Assembly (NCBI GenBank): GCA_023380935.1
Contig: JAMCST010000011.1
Location: forward strand, 171,952 to 235,951
Reading direction: 5' to 3'
Origin: Patescibacteria group bacterium
GTDB taxonomy: Bacteria; Patescibacteriota; Microgenomatia; UBA1406; GWC2-37-13
DNA: 64,000 nt
The position numbers and the translations under genes are program-made. The notes under the pieces are model-generated. The model was not told the DNA's origin. It ran no database searches and saw nothing but the letters and a program-made list of their open reading frames with translations. Shown in pieces: positions 45,112-54,325 of the stretch (position 1 is the first letter of the stretch; the number at the start of each line of letters is the position of its first letter).

Positions 45112-46305
45112 TCACCTACCCGGGTGCTGGATGATGTAAACGCTTCCGGATTTGTCGTCGCTCAGATACAGATTACCCGCTCGATCGAAAAGCAGATCGA
45201 CCGGCCGGCCGCGGGCGGCGGACGGTCCGTCAGTCGCACCGGGCGGCAAAAAACCGGTGACAAAGTCGCCGACGGCACCGATGGTATTCTTATTCACTTT
45301 GAGATGAACGACCCGGTAGCCGACCGGCACCGAGCGATTCCAAGAGCCGTGATATGCCACCAACAAATCGCCCTGCCAGGCCGACGGAAACTGTGATGAT
45401 TGGATAAACACCAAACCCAGCGGGGCGCTGTGGGCTGGAATTAAATCAACCGGTATCTGGGTCGCCTGACAAGAATGGGTTGACTGGGGATCGAAAACGT
45501 CATCATGAACGCGCTCGCCATAACAGTAAGGCCAACCGTAGTCCTGACCGGGCCGGATAATATTGATTTCATCGGGAGGGAGATCATCACCTAAATAATC
45601 CCGGCCCATCTCTGTTCCCCACAACTCACCCGTTTGCGGATTGACCTGGATAAAGGCGGCGTTGCGCAGGCCGGTTGCCATTACCTGGTGATGACGACCG
45701 GCAGCGTCGGAAACAATCACCGTGGCGGAAAGCGGTGAATCTTCCCGACAGACGTTGCAGGTGGAGCCAACCGAAACGTACATTTTTCCCGACCGGTCAA
45801 AGGCAATCGTCCGGTTGTTATGATCGTGATTTTCCGGCAGTCCGAATAAGACTTTTGGATTGCTCGCGGTTAAGCCTACCTCATTCCAATCGTAACGCAC
45901 CACCCGGTCCACCTCGGCAACGTAGAGTTTGCCCTGGTAGAACGCCAGACCATGGGGACGGTGGGTGTCGCTGATTACCACTTTATTGGTTACGGCTCTG
46001 CCCTGCCGGTTACGGTCAGGCAGAGCATAAACCAGACCGGCGTTTGGATCAGATACTAATATCGTTCCACCCGGACTTTCCACCAGATCCCGGGGCGACC
46101 CTAATCCGTCGGCAAACACGTGGACAACAAAACCCGCCGGCAAGATTAACGGAATGGCGGGGAGAGGTCCGGTTGATACCCGCACGGTCGGAGTCGGCGA
46201 CGGAGAAGCAACGTTGGTTGATGCAGGAATACGCTGGTACATTATCACCGCCCCGATCGTCAAGACCATTACTACCGCCGTCACCGCGATAACCGCATAG
46301 CGCAT
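45112..46305 (-). CDS. sorbosone/glucose dehydrogenase-like beta-propeller
   Basis: A 397-residue exported protein: N-terminal helix (about 4-22), Pro/Thr linker, then a propeller like sugar dehydrogenases of the GSDH/sorbosone family (PRDLVESPGGTILVSD, RPHGLAFYQGKLYVAE, YVSVGSTCNVC, NPQTGELWGTEMGRDYLGDDLPPDEIN, GWPYCYGE). PQQ use is common in the family, but cofactor binding cannot be confirmed here, and CPR cells usually do not make PQQ. The start ATG 46305 follows TATAAT by 6 bases; the longer frame crosses that box. Confidence 0.83.
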   Translation of the reverse strand: MRYAVIAVTAVVMVLTIGAVIMYQRIPASTNVASPSPTPTVRVSTGPLPAIPLILPAGFVVHVFADGLGSPRDLVESPGGTILVSDPNAGLVYALPDRNRQGRAVTNKVVISDTHRPHGLAFYQGKLYVAEVDRVVRYDWNEVGLTASNPKVLFGLPENHDHNNRTIAFDRSGKMYVSVGSTCNVCREDSPLSATVIVSDAAGRHHQVMATGLRNAAFIQVNPQTGELWGTEMGRDYLGDDLPPDEINIIRPGQDYGWPYCYGERVHDDVFDPQSTHSCQATQIPVDLIPAHSAPLGLVFIQSSQFPSAWQGDLLVAYHGSWNRSVPVGYRVVHLKVNKNTIGAVGDFVTGFLPPGATDGPSAARGRPVDLLFDRAGNLYLSDDKSGSVYIIQHPGR

Positions 46306-46333
46306 AACGCCATTATAGCGCGCAATCACGTTT

Positions 46334-46492
46334 CTACGACAGAAAATGCGCCGAAAGCGTTCTCCCGACCCTAATCAACCAACGTCGTAACATATGGACT
46401 ACCGCCAGATAGGCAAAGGGAAGAATGAGGAGAAAATAGCGGGAAAACGGCGCCTGAACCCCGAGGTAAACCAGGCATAATGAATGCAAAGA
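46334..46492 (-). pseudogene. 3' remnant of a membrane protein gene
   Basis: The minus strand encodes a short tail reading LCLVYLGVQAPFSRYFLLIL then PFAYLAVVHMLRRW and ending HFLS-stop, typical of the end of a glycosyltransferase-like membrane protein. It has no start and an in-frame TGA upstream. It follows directly on the DUF2079 gene in another frame, so it is probably a leftover of a deleted neighbour. Confidence 0.5.
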
Positions 46493-46506
46493 TATAAAGC
46501 TCCTCT

Positions 46507-48006
46507 CTACCGATACTGGTCAACTCTGTAACCGTAGAGACAGGCGATTTTTTTGTAGACCTCGATCTTGCCGGTCGCGGCAATCAAACTAAACTTGGGG
46601 TTGTTTTTTAAGTGATGATAATACTCAAGTACCAAGTGGTTGTGCGTCGTCACGTCTTTGACCAAAACAATGACGTAGTCGGCCTTATCGTATTTGTCGA
46701 TGTTTTTCAGAATGTCGGCATCGGTTTTCCCGATGTTTTTATAGGCCGGATCAAAAAGGAAATTGTAAAAATGCTTGCGTTCGGTAAAAAAGGGAGCGAT
46801 TGAGCCGGTAGCCGCCACCCGGATTCGATCATCCCTCAGGACATTTTGCCAATACAAAACCGCTCCCAAGGCGTCTTTATCGATCTGATAACCGGGAAAT
46901 CCGGGTAAGCCGTAATGGAAGTTGGTAAAGACACTGCAACCGATTAGGGCGGCGACAAGGATGAATGTCACTGCGCCGGGACGCAGCCGATGGGAAAGCG
47001 CACTGCGAATTTTGGCGAAACCATAAACGGCGCTCACCGCCACAAACGGCGTGATTAAGGCGGTATAGTGATAATAAATCTCCCTCATGTTACTGTTGGA
47101 CGAGAGTAGATTCAGCAGCACGTCGGGCAAGGCGATGGATAACGTTAACGGCGACACTAGGGGAATAAAACCAAACGGAGACATAATTTTCTTCAGATAT
47201 ACCAAACTATCATGGGAAAACAACCGCTGGACCAAGGTGAACGGATGGGTAAAGTCGTAATAGGCTAGAGCAAACGGCGCGGCGCGGTTGAAAAAAGGAA
47301 TCACCTTAAAGACAACGACGCTAAACATAACCACGGACGCGCCACCTAAAATAATCGCCAGCTTCTTGTCTTTTTTGGTCAACCATAAGTACAAAGAAAG
47401 ACAGGCTAAACTTAAGGCGGCGTTTTCCTTGGAAAACAAGGTAACCACGACACCGATCAACCCCAGTGCTAGATTAAGCCGATCCCGCCGGAGCGGACGC
47501 AACGCCAGAAAGTAAAAAGCAAACAGCAGTCCGGTGGTTCCGAAGATCACCGCATGAAAATCAAATAGGTTCGTCAGTTGCAGCGGATAATAGTTGAGAT
47601 ACAACCAGCCAAACACCAGGGCCAGCCAACTTGAGCGCAACACGCGTTGGCCGATTAAAAAAATCGCCAATCCACCCAGGGCAAGAATGATGGTCTGAGA
47701 AATTAAAAGCACCTCCGGAGAAGGTTTAATCAGATATAAGGGAGACAACACCGCCATAATCGGATCAAAGTGGATCGCCAACCGGGAAATGTTCTTGGCC
47801 TGATCGGGATTGGTCATGCGCAACACTCGACCTTTGGCTGTGTTATATACCACTTGATCCATAATTCCCAAATCATAGTAGTAAGCGTTAAAACTCAATA
47901 ACCGGGTGATGGACAGATAGGAAAAAATGCTGATATAAACGACAATGGCCGCCGCCATCAATAATCCGGGTAGTCTGTTTGCGCGTCTTTTGATCGTTTT
48001 GCCCAT
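46507..48006 (-). CDS. DUF2079 membrane protein
   Basis: A 499-residue membrane protein with about 11 helices. The family block is near the start: FNAYYYDLGIMDQVVYNTAKGR, then the charged HFDPIMAVLSPLYLI. DUF2079 proteins resemble GT-C glycosyltransferases, with acceptor unknown. The C-terminal soluble part (about 385-499) includes HFYNFLFDP and a closing domain without known motif. It lies beside a relic of a similar membrane protein, so the region has probably been rearranged. Confidence 0.85.
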   Translation of the reverse strand: MGKTIKRRANRLPGLLMAAAIVVYISIFSYLSITRLLSFNAYYYDLGIMDQVVYNTAKGRVLRMTNPDQAKNISRLAIHFDPIMAVLSPLYLIKPSPEVLLISQTIILALGGLAIFLIGQRVLRSSWLALVFGWLYLNYYPLQLTNLFDFHAVIFGTTGLLFAFYFLALRPLRRDRLNLALGLIGVVVTLFSKENAALSLACLSLYLWLTKKDKKLAIILGGASVVMFSVVVFKVIPFFNRAAPFALAYYDFTHPFTLVQRLFSHDSLVYLKKIMSPFGFIPLVSPLTLSIALPDVLLNLLSSNSNMREIYYHYTALITPFVAVSAVYGFAKIRSALSHRLRPGAVTFILVAALIGCSVFTNFHYGLPGFPGYQIDKDALGAVLYWQNVLRDDRIRVAATGSIAPFFTERKHFYNFLFDPAYKNIGKTDADILKNIDKYDKADYVIVLVKDVTTHNHLVLEYYHHLKNNPKFSLIAATGKIEVYKKIACLYGYRVDQYR

Positions 48007-48146
48007 TATCTTAAAAACAACCGGTGGTAAATTATCTATTGTAATAAATCGAGTCTGAACCTTGGCTTAAAATCGAGACCGGCCGACGATCGTCCAACTT
48101 AATCCGGTTTATCACCGAAGCAGATTGTCTTTTATTACCGACAAGA

Positions 48147-49118
48147 CTACGGACCGGTGGCTATGCCGCCTATCTTCCATTCTCCGTTGACCTTTTCCAG
48201 CGTTAGCCAACGGGTGTTGCCGCCGTCACTCCATCCGTAATAAGGAATCGGGGCGCTGGCCGAGTCGGGATTTACGGTTACGTCAAGCTTAACCTGGTAC
48301 ATATGTTGATTGTCCTGCCAGGTTTCCGGCAGCGCCGGCGTCACCGCCTCCACTTTGACCGAACTGATGGCGTTGAACTGAACCGCCCATGCCTGCTGCG
48401 CACTGGCGTCAGCAACACTCATCATGGCCACCGCTTCACTGGGCCGTTTGGCGTCGATCAAGCTAAAAAACCGGTACACCACCTCGTTTTCCTGGGCGGC
48501 CGGGGCGCCGGATTGTTCTCCGGCGGACGAAACAGCGGAACCGGCACGATCGGTAGCCGGCTGCAAAGGAATCTTACCTGTCACCACCTGCGCCAGTTTG
48601 GCTGCGAACGCCACGACTTCGTCTTCACTAATGGCCTTGCCCGAACTACGGTTGATCGAAACATATCTGTCAGGACCAAGCACCAGATAAATCTCATTGA
48701 TCAACCCGTCCTCCTGCATAACCAGAAAGTTATCCATCGGAATCTTGGCGCTGACAACGATCTTCCTACCCATCAATTCATGCCCCTGCTTCTGCCTGGC
48801 GACATTCAAACTGTCGCTGTTGATAATGAGCGCCTGGGTATCGTTAAGGTAATAACGACAACTATGGAGGGTGCTGGTAGTCAATCCCTCGGTTCTCACG
48901 ATCGTCTTCCCCAACAGTTGGGCTACTTGTTCTTTGGTCAGCAAATTACATAGGTCAGAGACGTTTTTGAACTGGTCGGTGACACTACCGGCGTTATTCA
49001 CCGTGGTGGTCGTGGTCCCAGCTTGACCAAACCGGGACGGCGTTTGCTTTCTTGTCCCCACTACCACTAAACCAATCACCCCTAATATGATTAATCCCGC
49101 CATCAGGTATTTTTTCAT
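48147..49118 (-). CDS. exported protein with DUF3558-like and NTF2-like regions
   Basis: A 323-residue protein with an N-terminal membrane helix (about 5-22). Residues 50-190 resemble DUF3558-type lipoproteins (DLCNLLTKEQVAQLLG, CRYYLNDTQALII). Residues 215-323 resemble a small NTF2-like/DUF4878 domain (EVVYRFFSLIDAKRPSEAVAMM and VNGEWKIGGI). A cell-surface role is likely; no enzyme motif is seen. No lipobox Cys. The assignments are by eye. Confidence 0.65.
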   Translation of the reverse strand: MKKYLMAGLIILGVIGLVVVGTRKQTPSRFGQAGTTTTTVNNAGSVTDQFKNVSDLCNLLTKEQVAQLLGKTIVRTEGLTTSTLHSCRYYLNDTQALIINSDSLNVARQKQGHELMGRKIVVSAKIPMDNFLVMQEDGLINEIYLVLGPDRYVSINRSSGKAISEDEVVAFAAKLAQVVTGKIPLQPATDRAGSAVSSAGEQSGAPAAQENEVVYRFFSLIDAKRPSEAVAMMSVADASAQQAWAVQFNAISSVKVEAVTPALPETWQDNQHMYQVKLDVTVNPDSASAPIPYYGWSDGGNTRWLTLEKVNGEWKIGGIATGP

Positions 49119-49134
49119 ATCTGGTAATTAATAA

Positions 49135-49605
49135 TTAATCAACACACAGCGTCTGGATCTTGCCTTGTTTCATAAAGGCAAAACAACCCAGCTCTACCAC
49201 CCAAACCGAACACCGGCCAAACTTTGTACTCAATGGCAACTGGCCGCGCCTTGCCCGACTCAGTTCCGATTGACTCAATTCTACTTGACAAAATCCCTCA
49301 CACTCTCCGTTATCCCGACACAGGTTGCCTCGGTCGTTGGCTTTGCGATTGCAGCTTTCATGCGGCTCTGGACCTTGTTTTTCCCAAACGCCGCCGACGG
49401 CGACGCAGGTGTTTTTGGTCTTGGGAAGTTGTACCGATTGACCGCAGACGGTTATCGGTTGCGGATAGTCGGGACGGCCGGATTTTATCCATTGCCCATT
49501 GCGGCAAACCCAAAAACCCGAGGTTGCACCGCTGACCAAATAAAAAACAAAAAGAAGCACGATGCCCAGACCTAGGACCATAAGTATGTTTTTCCGGTGG
49601 CTCAC
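49135..49605 (-). CDS. membrane-anchored Cys-rich protein, unknown
   Basis: A 156-residue protein with an N-terminal helix (about 7-26) and an outer part carrying about 11 Cys (FWVCRNGQWIKSG, VCGQSV, NTCVAVGGVWEKQG, ESCNRKAN, NLCRDNGECEGFCQVE), many in order like small disulfide-rich modules. I know no family for it. The gene is 16 bases from the DUF3558-like gene and could be part of the same cell-surface set. Confidence 0.65.
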   Translation of the reverse strand: MSHRKNILMVLGLGIVLLFVFYLVSGATSGFWVCRNGQWIKSGRPDYPQPITVCGQSVQLPKTKNTCVAVGGVWEKQGPEPHESCNRKANDRGNLCRDNGECEGFCQVELSQSELSRARRGQLPLSTKFGRCSVWVVELGCFAFMKQGKIQTLCVD

Positions 49606-49611
49606 GTAAAA

Positions 49612-50322
49612 TTAATTGTATTCCGGCTGGACCGCTTTTGCAACTTTTTGCCTGGTTTCGCGCACGGCAATGGCGGGTAGGCGGCTTTGATGGCGTTGTA
49701 AATATGCCTCAACCCTGGTGCGATGGTGTTTGATCAAATTTCTCAATAGCCAGGAAACTGCCTTGGTAACTAAAATGGCCCGCTCGTCTTTTAACCGGTC
49801 AATATTTGTAAAGGCCAGCTGGGCCAGTCGCTGGTCATTTGACTGACATACCGGTTTAGTCAGTAACACCAGACTGGCCCGGCGTTTATGGATGTTACCG
49901 TTTTTTGACAAAGACAGCAATAAACGTTTCCAGTCTTCCCAACGACCAAGCATCTCTTTGGCGCCAAAGTTTGACTGGCAAAGCGAGTCTACCTCGGCCC
50001 AGCCCTGCAGATTTTCCAACCACTGATTAAGGTTGGCCGGATCAACCGACTGCCGCAGTTTAGGGGTAAGTTCAAGAATTTTACCGGCCAGGGCAATTTC
50101 GGTATGAGTTTTGCCGCGATAAAGAGAGTTTAACAGCTGCCGATATTCAACCAACGATAACGACATATGTTGTGTCAACCAGGCTTGGACCATGGCCTTT
50201 TTCTCAGCGGTACTGATCTTATGACTGATTTTTTTACTACCGATATAGTTGCTTAGATCGTCAGACCGTATCTCGGGAAAGACGCGGACCGCCTTTAGCA
50301 ACTGTTGATGATGCTGATTCAT
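49612..50322 (-). CDS. DNA alkylation repair protein (AlkD-like)
   Basis: A 236-residue helical HEAT-like protein of the AlkC/AlkD type. Blocks seen: WLTQHMSLSLVEYRQLLNSLY, LENLQGWAEVDSLCQSNF, HKRRASLVLLTKPV and ITKAV-like LVTKAVSWLLRNLIKHH. AlkD-type enzymes remove bulky alkylated bases. Its start overlaps the stop of the radical-SAM gene upstream (ATGA), so the two are likely coupled. Catalytic residues are not certain without alignment. Confidence 0.85.
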   Translation of the reverse strand: MNQHHQQLLKAVRVFPEIRSDDLSNYIGSKKISHKISTAEKKAMVQAWLTQHMSLSLVEYRQLLNSLYRGKTHTEIALAGKILELTPKLRQSVDPANLNQWLENLQGWAEVDSLCQSNFGAKEMLGRWEDWKRLLLSLSKNGNIHKRRASLVLLTKPVCQSNDQRLAQLAFTNIDRLKDERAILVTKAVSWLLRNLIKHHRTRVEAYLQRHQSRLPAIAVRETRQKVAKAVQPEYN

Positions 50323-51185
50323 TTTTTCTTCGGCAAGTCACGATGGTGAATCACCTTGCCCAATCCCATTTTTAACCGTCTTCCTGCTAATGCCCGGCGG
50401 ATTACCTGTTCCAGTTGGGCACGGTAAACCGCAGTGTCAGACCGCTCAAACTCGGGGATCAACTCAGGCGCCTGATGTTTCAGGAAACGGTACAACCGCG
50501 CCTTGGTAGCCGGATTCAGATGGAGGTGCTCGAACCAGATCTCCCTCACCCCGACGGCTTCGAGTTTGTCCAGTAACTGGTTAAGAGACTCTAGGTTTGA
50601 CAAAATATGGGGCAAAATCGGACCGATAAACGCATAGGTGTTTATTCCTTTTCGATGTAAGGTTTTTAGTGCTTCCAGCCGGGCCGAAATTGGTGGAGCT
50701 TTTACTTCCAAAAATCGGGAAACCCGATCGTTAAGACTGGTCACTGTGAGACCCACGTTCACGTCTTTCAGTCTCTGCAACACATCGATGTCCTGGGTGA
50801 CTAAGGGCGATTTCGTCTGGATGGAAACGTTACCCGCGTATCCGAAATCGGCCAACACGGATAAACACTGTCTGGTCAATCGGTATTTGACTTCCATTCC
50901 GACATAGGGATCGGTAACCGAGCTGAAAAAAACCGCACCGAAATTCTTTGTCTTTAATCTCTTGTGGAGATTTTCCAGTTCCTTTTTTAGCAACACCGGT
51001 GCATTGATTTTAACGTCAAGATAGGTCCCCCAAACTTCATGCGGATGTCTCCATCTGGCAATCTGAGCCGCATAGCAATACATGCAACCGAATAGACAAC
51101 CATTGTAAGGATTGACCACGTAATCCGCACCCGGCAAACCGGTCTTAATCAGAACGGTTTTTGCTGTTACCAGATTGATCTTCAT
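50319..51185 (-). CDS. radical SAM protein (spore photoproduct lyase-like, Rv2578c type)
   Basis: A 288-residue radical SAM enzyme. The cluster motif CLFGCMYCYA follows YVVNPYNGC near the N terminus. The order YVVNPYNGCLFGCMYCYAA, then FFSSVTDPYVGMEVKYRLTRQCL and IQTKSPLVTQDIDVL is that of SPL-like proteins of unclear substrate. True spore photoproduct lyases repair thymine dimers in spores, which this organism would not make. Coupled with an AlkD-like repair gene, so a DNA repair role is plausible. Confidence 0.88.
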   Translation of the reverse strand: MKINLVTAKTVLIKTGLPGADYVVNPYNGCLFGCMYCYAAQIARWRHPHEVWGTYLDVKINAPVLLKKELENLHKRLKTKNFGAVFFSSVTDPYVGMEVKYRLTRQCLSVLADFGYAGNVSIQTKSPLVTQDIDVLQRLKDVNVGLTVTSLNDRVSRFLEVKAPPISARLEALKTLHRKGINTYAFIGPILPHILSNLESLNQLLDKLEAVGVREIWFEHLHLNPATKARLYRFLKHQAPELIPEFERSDTAVYRAQLEQVIRRALAGRRLKMGLGKVIHHRDLPKKK

Positions 51186-51285
51186 CGTCTTATTGTATAC
51201 CGACCATCACCCAATATGCAAAAAATAAACATACAAATGAAGCGCAAGAACACTATATTGATGGTAATTCTATTACGTCTGTAGA

Positions 51286-51984
51286 TTATCTTCCGATTTT
51301 GTCTGCGGTCAAAAAATCATCCAACTCAAACCGGGGAATACGCAGTTCGTCTGCCATTTCAGCCAATAGTTCCATCATATTTGGCCTTGAGCCTTCACCG
51401 GTGGAGTCCAAAGAATAATCAAAAGCGTAGATCCGGCCGTCAACGCCGAGAATGGAATTGTCGCTATGAATGTCAGCATGAACCGGAGCGGAAGAGTCGG
51501 TCATCACCCGGACAAAATCACGAAAAACCGCAGCGGTCACCGGTCTTTGACCCTCCGGATAACCATCGCGTTCCCAGATTTCCGCTATCCGATCGAGCCG
51601 GCCGCCAGGGATTTCCGGAATGGCGGCCACCGCAATCCTCTCGCTATGCCTGGTGGCGATTTGGCCGGCCAGATCTCCCCGGCCCTGCAATTGGAAGTGG
51701 CGCTGCTGCGCCCAGGCAACAAACTCCGCTTCACCATGTGCCGGAGGCAGTCGTATGATGTCTACCGCTACGCCCGGATCGTAAATCTGCGTCACTGCCG
51801 GATCCCAAACCGACCAGTACATTAGTTGATATCGATCGAAAAATACCCGTTTTCCCAGGAAGTTTCTTACCAATACTAACTCCAAACCCCGACAGTCGTC
51901 GATTTTTTGTACCAATGCCAATTTATCTCTGGTTGGCAACCGCCCCAACTCTGTTTGATGTGTTAGACCGATACGACGATCCAT
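51286..51984 (-). CDS. APH/choline-kinase-like protein, short
   Basis: A 232-residue protein resembling an aminoglycoside-phosphotransferase-type kinase. The catalytic loop is PVHADIHSDNSIL (H169, D171, N176) and the metal-binding Asp is in AFDYS (D189). No ATP-binding glycine loop or invariant Lys is clear in the N-terminal part, which is shorter than in typical 260-300-residue members. Function uncertain. TATAAT ends 9 bases before the ATG. Flanked by unrelated genes. Confidence 0.6.
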   Translation of the reverse strand: MDRRIGLTHQTELGRLPTRDKLALVQKIDDCRGLELVLVRNFLGKRVFFDRYQLMYWSVWDPAVTQIYDPGVAVDIIRLPPAHGEAEFVAWAQQRHFQLQGRGDLAGQIATRHSERIAVAAIPEIPGGRLDRIAEIWERDGYPEGQRPVTAAVFRDFVRVMTDSSAPVHADIHSDNSILGVDGRIYAFDYSLDSTGEGSRPNMMELLAEMADELRIPRFELDDFLTADKIGR

Positions 51985-52075
51985 CGAGATAATATTATAC
52001 TATAGTAGTTTTGCTAAGCCGACCCAGCCGCTTCCAGAATCAAAAACAGTCTTCTCCAAATATCCCATAGTTTGT

Positions 52076-52081
52076 TATAAT
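52076..52081 (+). promoter_or_regulatory. extended -10 box of the 421-residue unknown gene
   Basis: TGTTATAAT, with TATAAT ending 11 bases before ATG 52093. Supports an own promoter with at most a few leader bases. Confidence 0.5.
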
Positions 52082-52092
52082 ATAGCTTTATT

Positions 52093-53358
52093 ATGGGCGA
52101 AATTCTTACTCTTGGTTTGGGCCCGGAACAAACTACCAAACCAACTTATCGTTCCCATTTTATACCGATCGTAAACGCCTTACCCTCTGATCTCCAAGCT
52201 CCAATATGGCAAAAGGCCGTAACGGAAATGGCGCGATTAGATGCGACAACCCCCGGAATTAAATCACATCCTACCCCGGCCGAAAGACTTACTATCGCAC
52301 AAGAAGCAACAAACGGAACATCACCTTCAAAATTAAGAGACCAATTTCAGCTTGGCAGAAGCCGAGGATACTGTATGCACATTTTAACTGCTCAAAGAGA
52401 TGCCGACACTGTTTTGGCTGATGCGTTATGGAAACGAGGATTAATACAAACTAGTGATATTCCTGATGAAATCATATCAAGCCCAAAGTTTATTAACCTA
52501 CAACGATTACATCGAGAGTCTGATTTAATTAGGAATATCCTTGGTCAACCCAAAATCCAACGCCTGTTGGAAAAAACTCCGCATTTAGAGGCCTTGTTAA
52601 GAAGCTATCAACAATATTCCACACTAGAGCCGTTTTTATCTGAACTTGGCGTTCCCTTTCATCCAAAAGATCTCAAAAATATAAATAGGCAAGCTCACAA
52701 TTTTTTGTTTGGGAGTAATAACGACACAATTCTCATGTCACTATTGACGCGCTGTCTGTTCGCCAAATGGGTTAACCAAGGTACTAATTGGTATGGAATT
52801 GGCGATGACGAGCTTGACTATACATTTTCTCAAGCCATCGAACTGGCATATACGCATCCGCCGCGAGCCCATACGAAACCGCAACTTAGATACCGTGAGT
52901 TTGGCTCCGCCTTGAGAGCGTTTTTCCGAGACATATTGGAACAGGAATTCACAGTGGAGATGCGCAGAACCACATTTCACGATCCAGAAGAACTTCAACG
53001 GTTGTTTATACCTAAAAACGGCACTATCGCTAGTTTCGACGACGTGGATGTGAAAGAAACATATATGCAGTATGCCAATCATTTCACCCGTCCACCAGAA
53101 TTGGTTGGGTTTGCCTCTCGTTTCCTTGGCTCCAATAACAAAGGTAAAGCAATAAGGGAACTTTCCGAGCAACAAGGTCCATTGTACCCAAATAAAACCA
53201 AAACCCGCTGGTCTTGGGCCGGTGTGACTTTTCTTACCAATGTTCTATTACGCAGAACTAATGCTCTGATTACCTGGGAAACTCTTTCTGCAAACACAGG
53301 TAGTCGTTTACGAAGAGTTAGAAAAGCCATCCAGGAAACCACTCGACCTGACCCGTGA
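52093..53358 (+). CDS. unknown protein with helix-turn-helix-like segments
   Basis: A 421-residue protein I do not recognise. Residues 60-112 (TPAERLTIAQEATNG, PSKLRDQFQLGRSRGYC) look like a helix-turn-helix, and residues 340-421 (NNKGKAIRELSEQQG, TFLTNVLLRRTNA, LSANTGSRLRRVRKAI) look like a second basic helical region. The middle is mixed helical without motifs. The base composition is more A+T-rich than its neighbours, so it may be acquired. The end of the window has another multi-HTH protein (62571-63782); whether they are related is open. Confidence 0.6.
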   Translation: MGEILTLGLGPEQTTKPTYRSHFIPIVNALPSDLQAPIWQKAVTEMARLDATTPGIKSHPTPAERLTIAQEATNGTSPSKLRDQFQLGRSRGYCMHILTAQRDADTVLADALWKRGLIQTSDIPDEIISSPKFINLQRLHRESDLIRNILGQPKIQRLLEKTPHLEALLRSYQQYSTLEPFLSELGVPFHPKDLKNINRQAHNFLFGSNNDTILMSLLTRCLFAKWVNQGTNWYGIGDDELDYTFSQAIELAYTHPPRAHTKPQLRYREFGSALRAFFRDILEQEFTVEMRRTTFHDPEELQRLFIPKNGTIASFDDVDVKETYMQYANHFTRPPELVGFASRFLGSNNKGKAIRELSEQQGPLYPNKTKTRWSWAGVTFLTNVLLRRTNALITWETLSANTGSRLRRVRKAIQETTRPDP

Positions 53359-53398
53359 TTAAAGATCGCTTTTTTCTTGGCGGCTAAATCCTGTACGG

Positions 53399-53911
53399 TC
53401 ACGTCATGATTTTGATCGCCTTTAGATAAACGTTTCTTACCCCGGTGTTTTTCTCTTGTTTAAGAATGGTATTAATTTCTTTTAATAATCTGGGGCGCGC
53501 CGGCGCATCATGTTTCATGATCTCCCCCAACGCCAAAGCCGCACTCCAGCGTACCACTGTACCCTTATCCTGGCTGTTTGACAGTAATGCATCAATCGCC
53601 TTTTCCGCGGCTTTGGGCATGCGCATAGCCACATTGGCGATTACCCGGGCCGCTTCCCATTTGACTCTCGGCGCCTTATCGGTCAAACGTTTTATTACCT
53701 CGGCCAGATAGGGCCGGGCGATCTCCGGGTCGGTCTGGGTAGCGTATTCCAGCGCTTCGATACAAGTGCCGCGCTCAACGTCATTCCCTAAAGCCAAAGC
53801 TTGGGAAAACTCCACCGCCGACGGCGGGTGCTCGGTAATCAACCTGGCAATATGCATATTCAGCGCCTTTGGTTTTTTGTTAGTCTTTCGTATCTCATCA
53901 AGCAAACCCAT
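53399..53911 (-). CDS. HEAT-repeat protein
   Basis: A 170-residue protein made of HEAT-like helical repeats (GTCIEALEYATQTDPEIARPYLAEVIKRLTD, APRVKWEAARVIANVAMRMP, KGTVVRWSAALALGEIMKHD and LLKEINTILKQEKNTGVRNVYLKA), four or five units. HEAT proteins are scaffolds for protein contacts. No enzymatic motif. It converges on the unknown gene at 52093. Confidence 0.82.
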   Translation of the reverse strand: MGLLDEIRKTNKKPKALNMHIARLITEHPPSAVEFSQALALGNDVERGTCIEALEYATQTDPEIARPYLAEVIKRLTDKAPRVKWEAARVIANVAMRMPKAAEKAIDALLSNSQDKGTVVRWSAALALGEIMKHDAPARPRLLKEINTILKQEKNTGVRNVYLKAIKIMT

Positions 53912-53953
53912 AAGAAATTATTTTTTCCATGTTAAGTGGTAACAACATGAAAT

Positions 53954-54256
53954 TTAGTACGGTTTTGTCGCCAGGGCAACGATCATCCCTCCCACCACCC
54001 CGATTACCAATATCGGAACGTAGACTCTGGTAATGATGGCGTCGGGCAGACTTAACAACAACCCGATTATCAATCCCTTGACCCATAAAGGAACAGGTAA
54101 ATCAACCGTAGTCGTAAAAAAACCAATCGCAAACCGATTGATAAACGAAGCTGTCAATGCGGTCAACTTCTTCTCCATCGGAATGGGAATCATCAAAAGC
54201 ACGTCAACGGCTCCAAAAATCAAACCGGCGATCGTGGCTGTAATGAGTTTACTCAT
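53954..54256 (-). CDS. small membrane protein, unknown
   Basis: A 100-residue protein with three hydrophobic segments (about 4-24, 40-52, 56-94). The loop PIPMEKKLTALTASFINRF lies between the first two. No family assigned. It forms a run of small membrane genes on this strand with those at 54326 and 54692. Confidence 0.6.
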   Translation of the reverse strand: MSKLITATIAGLIFGAVDVLLMIPIPMEKKLTALTASFINRFAIGFFTTTVDLPVPLWVKGLIIGLLLSLPDAIITRVYVPILVIGVVGGMIVALATKPY

Positions 54257-54325
54257 GTTAAGTTGACCTGTAAAAAGAAATTAGGGAACTGTCAAGATCT
54301 CTAACCGTAGGCACGCAATTCCCTT

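Noticed and set aside
46371..46583. A 70-codon gene on the minus strand
   Set aside because: It is a shadow frame across the DUF2079 end and the membrane-protein relic; the relic frame gives the more sensible protein.
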